IMG/VR virus record: IMGVR_UViG_3300009370_001679
Span: 1-64,000 of that record
Strand: one strand, 5' to 3'
Source: a virus
DNA length: 64,000 nucleotides
Of the stretch, positions 62,762-64,000 are shown piece after piece (positions within the stretch are counted from its first letter, which is position 1; every line of letters begins with the position of its first letter). The translations under genes and the position numbers were made by a program. Under the pieces are notes generated by a model that did not search any database, was not told where the DNA came from, and saw only the letters and a program-made list of their open reading frames with translations.

Positions 62762-63431
62762 TTGCAAATGCTTTCTCAAACTTAGTCTTCTGTGAAATGT
62801 TTCTTTGAAACTTCAGGAACTTAATGAGGATATTTGCCGTATCCTTTACGTCTTGAAGGGCGTCGTGAGCGTTCTCTTTGCTCTCTTCTGGGAATCCCAT
62901 ATACTCTCGCAGGAAGTCCATGCTGATACTCTTAAAGTCTCGATTGTTTTCTGTCCAAGAGAATACCATATCCATCAAGTCGAGCTTGAAGATCGGATTG
63001 AAGATAGACTGCCGACCTCTAGTATCGGTAGTGCCGTACATCTCGCACATTCTCTGAGCAATAGGTAAGTCAAAACCAATAATATTATATCCAGCGGCTA
63101 TAGGTGCAGTATAAGACGAGCCTCTGAAGTTGAACTTATTACAGAAGTCCTCAAACTTTTTCCATACTGTTTTTGGCAATGGGGCTTTAGCAAGAGCTTT
63201 TCTGTTCTTGCCAGTAATCTCTAACGCTTCCTCCTCTAGTGGGTCAACTCCGGCTTCAATAGCTTTCTTATCGTCAATGATAGGTCTAATCTCACTATTA
63301 AAAATTCCGCCCGGCTGAATTGTTAGCTTACGCCCGTGTAGAGCGATAGCCGCAATCTGTGTTGGTTGTGTTGTGAGCGGGTTTCTAGAGCCTGTCTCAA
63401 AGTCAAACACAATTATATCTCTAAAATTCAT
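62742..63431 (-). CDS. DEDDh 3'-5' exonuclease (DnaQ-like)
   Basis: This 229-residue protein has Exo I FDFETG (Asp10, Glu12), Exo II YNIIGFDLPI (Asp121) and Exo III HDALQDVKDTA (His189, Asp194), the DEDDh set. These are the catalytic residues of DnaQ/ExoX-type nucleases. With the polymerase halves on both sides, it most likely proofreads for the phage DnaE, a function that bacterial DnaE also takes from a separate epsilon subunit. It overlaps a small protein by four bases. Confidence 0.9.
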   Translation of the reverse strand: MNFRDIIVFDFETGSRNPLTTQPTQIAAIALHGRKLTIQPGGIFNSEIRPIIDDKKAIEAGVDPLEEEALEITGKNRKALAKAPLPKTVWKKFEDFCNKFNFRGSSYTAPIAAGYNIIGFDLPIAQRMCEMYGTTDTRGRQSIFNPIFKLDLMDMVFSWTENNRDFKSISMDFLREYMGFPEESKENAHDALQDVKDTANILIKFLKFQRNISQKTKFEKAFANGEFYV

Positions 63432-63655
63432 TTAAGTGATCCTTTTAATTCAACAAACTTGTTAACAGCTTCATCTATGTCTTTAAAGATTTCGCTATAC
63501 TTACAACGAGGGTTATCTGAGTGTACCTGATAAGCACCAGTAACATACCCTTTATATTGTGGTAGAAAATGTCTCAAATCGCACAAGCTTATGCTTTTAG
63601 ATTCAATGGCGCAGCCAGAAAAAATGACCGACTTGTAATCCCGCTTAATACTCAT
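63428..63655 (-). CDS. Small hypothetical protein between polymerase halves
   Basis: This 75-residue protein has AAGGAG upstream (inside the end of the N-terminal DnaE fragment) and ends in the next gene by a four-base overlap. It has alternating strand and helix patterning (YKSVIFSGCAIESKSISLCD, then DIDEAVNKFVELKG) with no known motif. Its place between the polymerase fragment and the exonuclease suggests a replication accessory role, but nothing in the sequence shows one. Confidence 0.45.
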   Translation of the reverse strand: MSIKRDYKSVIFSGCAIESKSISLCDLRHFLPQYKGYVTGAYQVHSDNPRCKYSEIFKDIDEAVNKFVELKGSLK

Positions 63656-63657
63656 TC

Positions 63658-64000
63658 TTACTCCTTAATTTCCATGATTTTACTAAGTAGGTCAATACCC
63701 AGTATATCAAATTTAACATGTCCTTGATCTTCTAAATCGCCCATTTCAAAACCGGCGATGAGATTTTTACTTTTATCTTTAACCATAGGACAAACTTTAT
63801 TTAGTTTATTTGCTGATATAATAACTCCAGCAGCGTGTTTCCCTTGAGATTTTATCGTACCTTCAATGTCAATTGCTTGCTGAAAAATTGCTGCGAACGG
63901 GCCAACTAGATCATTATCACTATTTAGCTTACACCACCTATCTAGAACTTCTGGCTGATAAGCAAGTGTCCATCGAATTAGTGAGCCTTCACCGCTTTCC
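63658..64000 (-). CDS. dnaE: DNA polymerase III alpha subunit, N-terminal fragment (end of gene, partial)
   Basis: On the minus strand the frame entering at the right edge reads 113 residues to a TAA at 63658-63660. The translation contains KSQGKHAAGVIIS and FEMGDLEDQGHVKFDILGID, the palm segments of DnaE that lead to the third catalytic Asp (D555 region in E. coli, KFDFLGL). The gene then stops after LLSKIMEIKE, before the fingers. The matching second half starts at 62087. The rest of PHP and palm, with the first two catalytic Asp residues, would lie outside the window. The stop is a clean TAA and the next gene follows after two bases. Confidence 0.85.
   Translation of the reverse strand, partial: ESGEGSLIRWTLAYQPEVLDRWCKLNSDNDLVGPFAAIFQQAIDIEGTIKSQGKHAAGVIISANKLNKVCPMVKDKSKNLIAGFEMGDLEDQGHVKFDILGIDLLSKIMEIKE

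Noticed and set aside
62087-63660. Split intein as explanation for the two DnaE genes
   Set aside because: The N-fragment stops about ten residues after the palm motif, and the C-fragment begins directly with polymerase sequence. There is no room for intein halves and no terminal His-Asn or starting Cys block.
1-64000. tRNA genes, origin, attachment sites and insertion sequences
   Set aside because: No gap is large enough for most of these, and no cloverleaf, terminal repeat or transposase motif was noticed. A tRNA scan was not possible here, so this is by eye only.

Overview
The window is part of the genome of a large tailed phage. A long rightward run of virion genes (positions 1 to about 41.2 kb) meets a long leftward run of replication, transcription and sugar-chemistry genes (about 41.3 to 64 kb), and the two converge on back-to-back terminators. 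Ribosome binding sites are mostly strong AGGAG types. The style of the first tail-fibre gene (marine-phage-like repeats), a DnaE-type polymerase and the many exostosin, FkbM and GT10 genes fit a phage of an aquatic Gram-negative or cyanobacterium-like host. The host cannot be named from the sequence. A tube gene and a giant tape measure are present and no sheath gene is recognisable, so a siphovirus-like long non-contractile tail is most likely, although head, terminase and any sheath genes may lie outside the window.

Rightward arm: fibre, spike and repeat proteins (1-3852); putative head-tail connector and neck proteins (3918-7107); tail tube and putative chaperone-like genes (7192-10734); a 3575-residue tape measure (10840-21567); a 3034-residue tail protein (21567-30671) and tail-tip or hub proteins (30683-40178); and a stand-alone structural gene (40259-41197). 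Five of the intergenic gaps in this arm carry the same sequence, TTTTGTGTATA or a close variant, 50-105 bp before the next start codon. No -35 box accompanies it. These look like phage-specific late promoters.

Leftward arm, in direction of transcription from 64 kb: the end of an N-terminal DnaE fragment, a small protein, a DEDDh exonuclease, a sulfotransferase, the C-terminal half of DnaE, SSB and a small sigma factor. Then come 19 almost gapless genes for glycan and sugar-nucleotide chemistry: about a dozen or more glycosyltransferases, a ColD-like dehydratase with His in place of the PLP lysine, a GDP-fucose-synthase homologue, a GT10 fucosyltransferase, a nucleotidyltransferase, an FkbM methyltransferase and a methyltransferase-like fragment. 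The arm ends with an EDxHD homing endonuclease, a putative annealing protein and a zinc-ribbon protein. Most neighbours overlap or are only a few bases apart, so this is probably one operon.

The points of most interest are: (1) a replicative polymerase split in two just after the third catalytic Asp region, with three genes between the halves and no intein; (2) a phage sigma factor together with a repeated, non-canonical late-promoter sequence; (3) a gene set that could make and transfer a GDP-colitose-type 3,6-dideoxy sugar within a very large glycosylation cluster; (4) a strong terminator hairpin between the late promoter and the tape-measure start. No tRNA, CRISPR array, insertion sequence or origin was recognised, and no gene-free stretch exceeds 300 bases.
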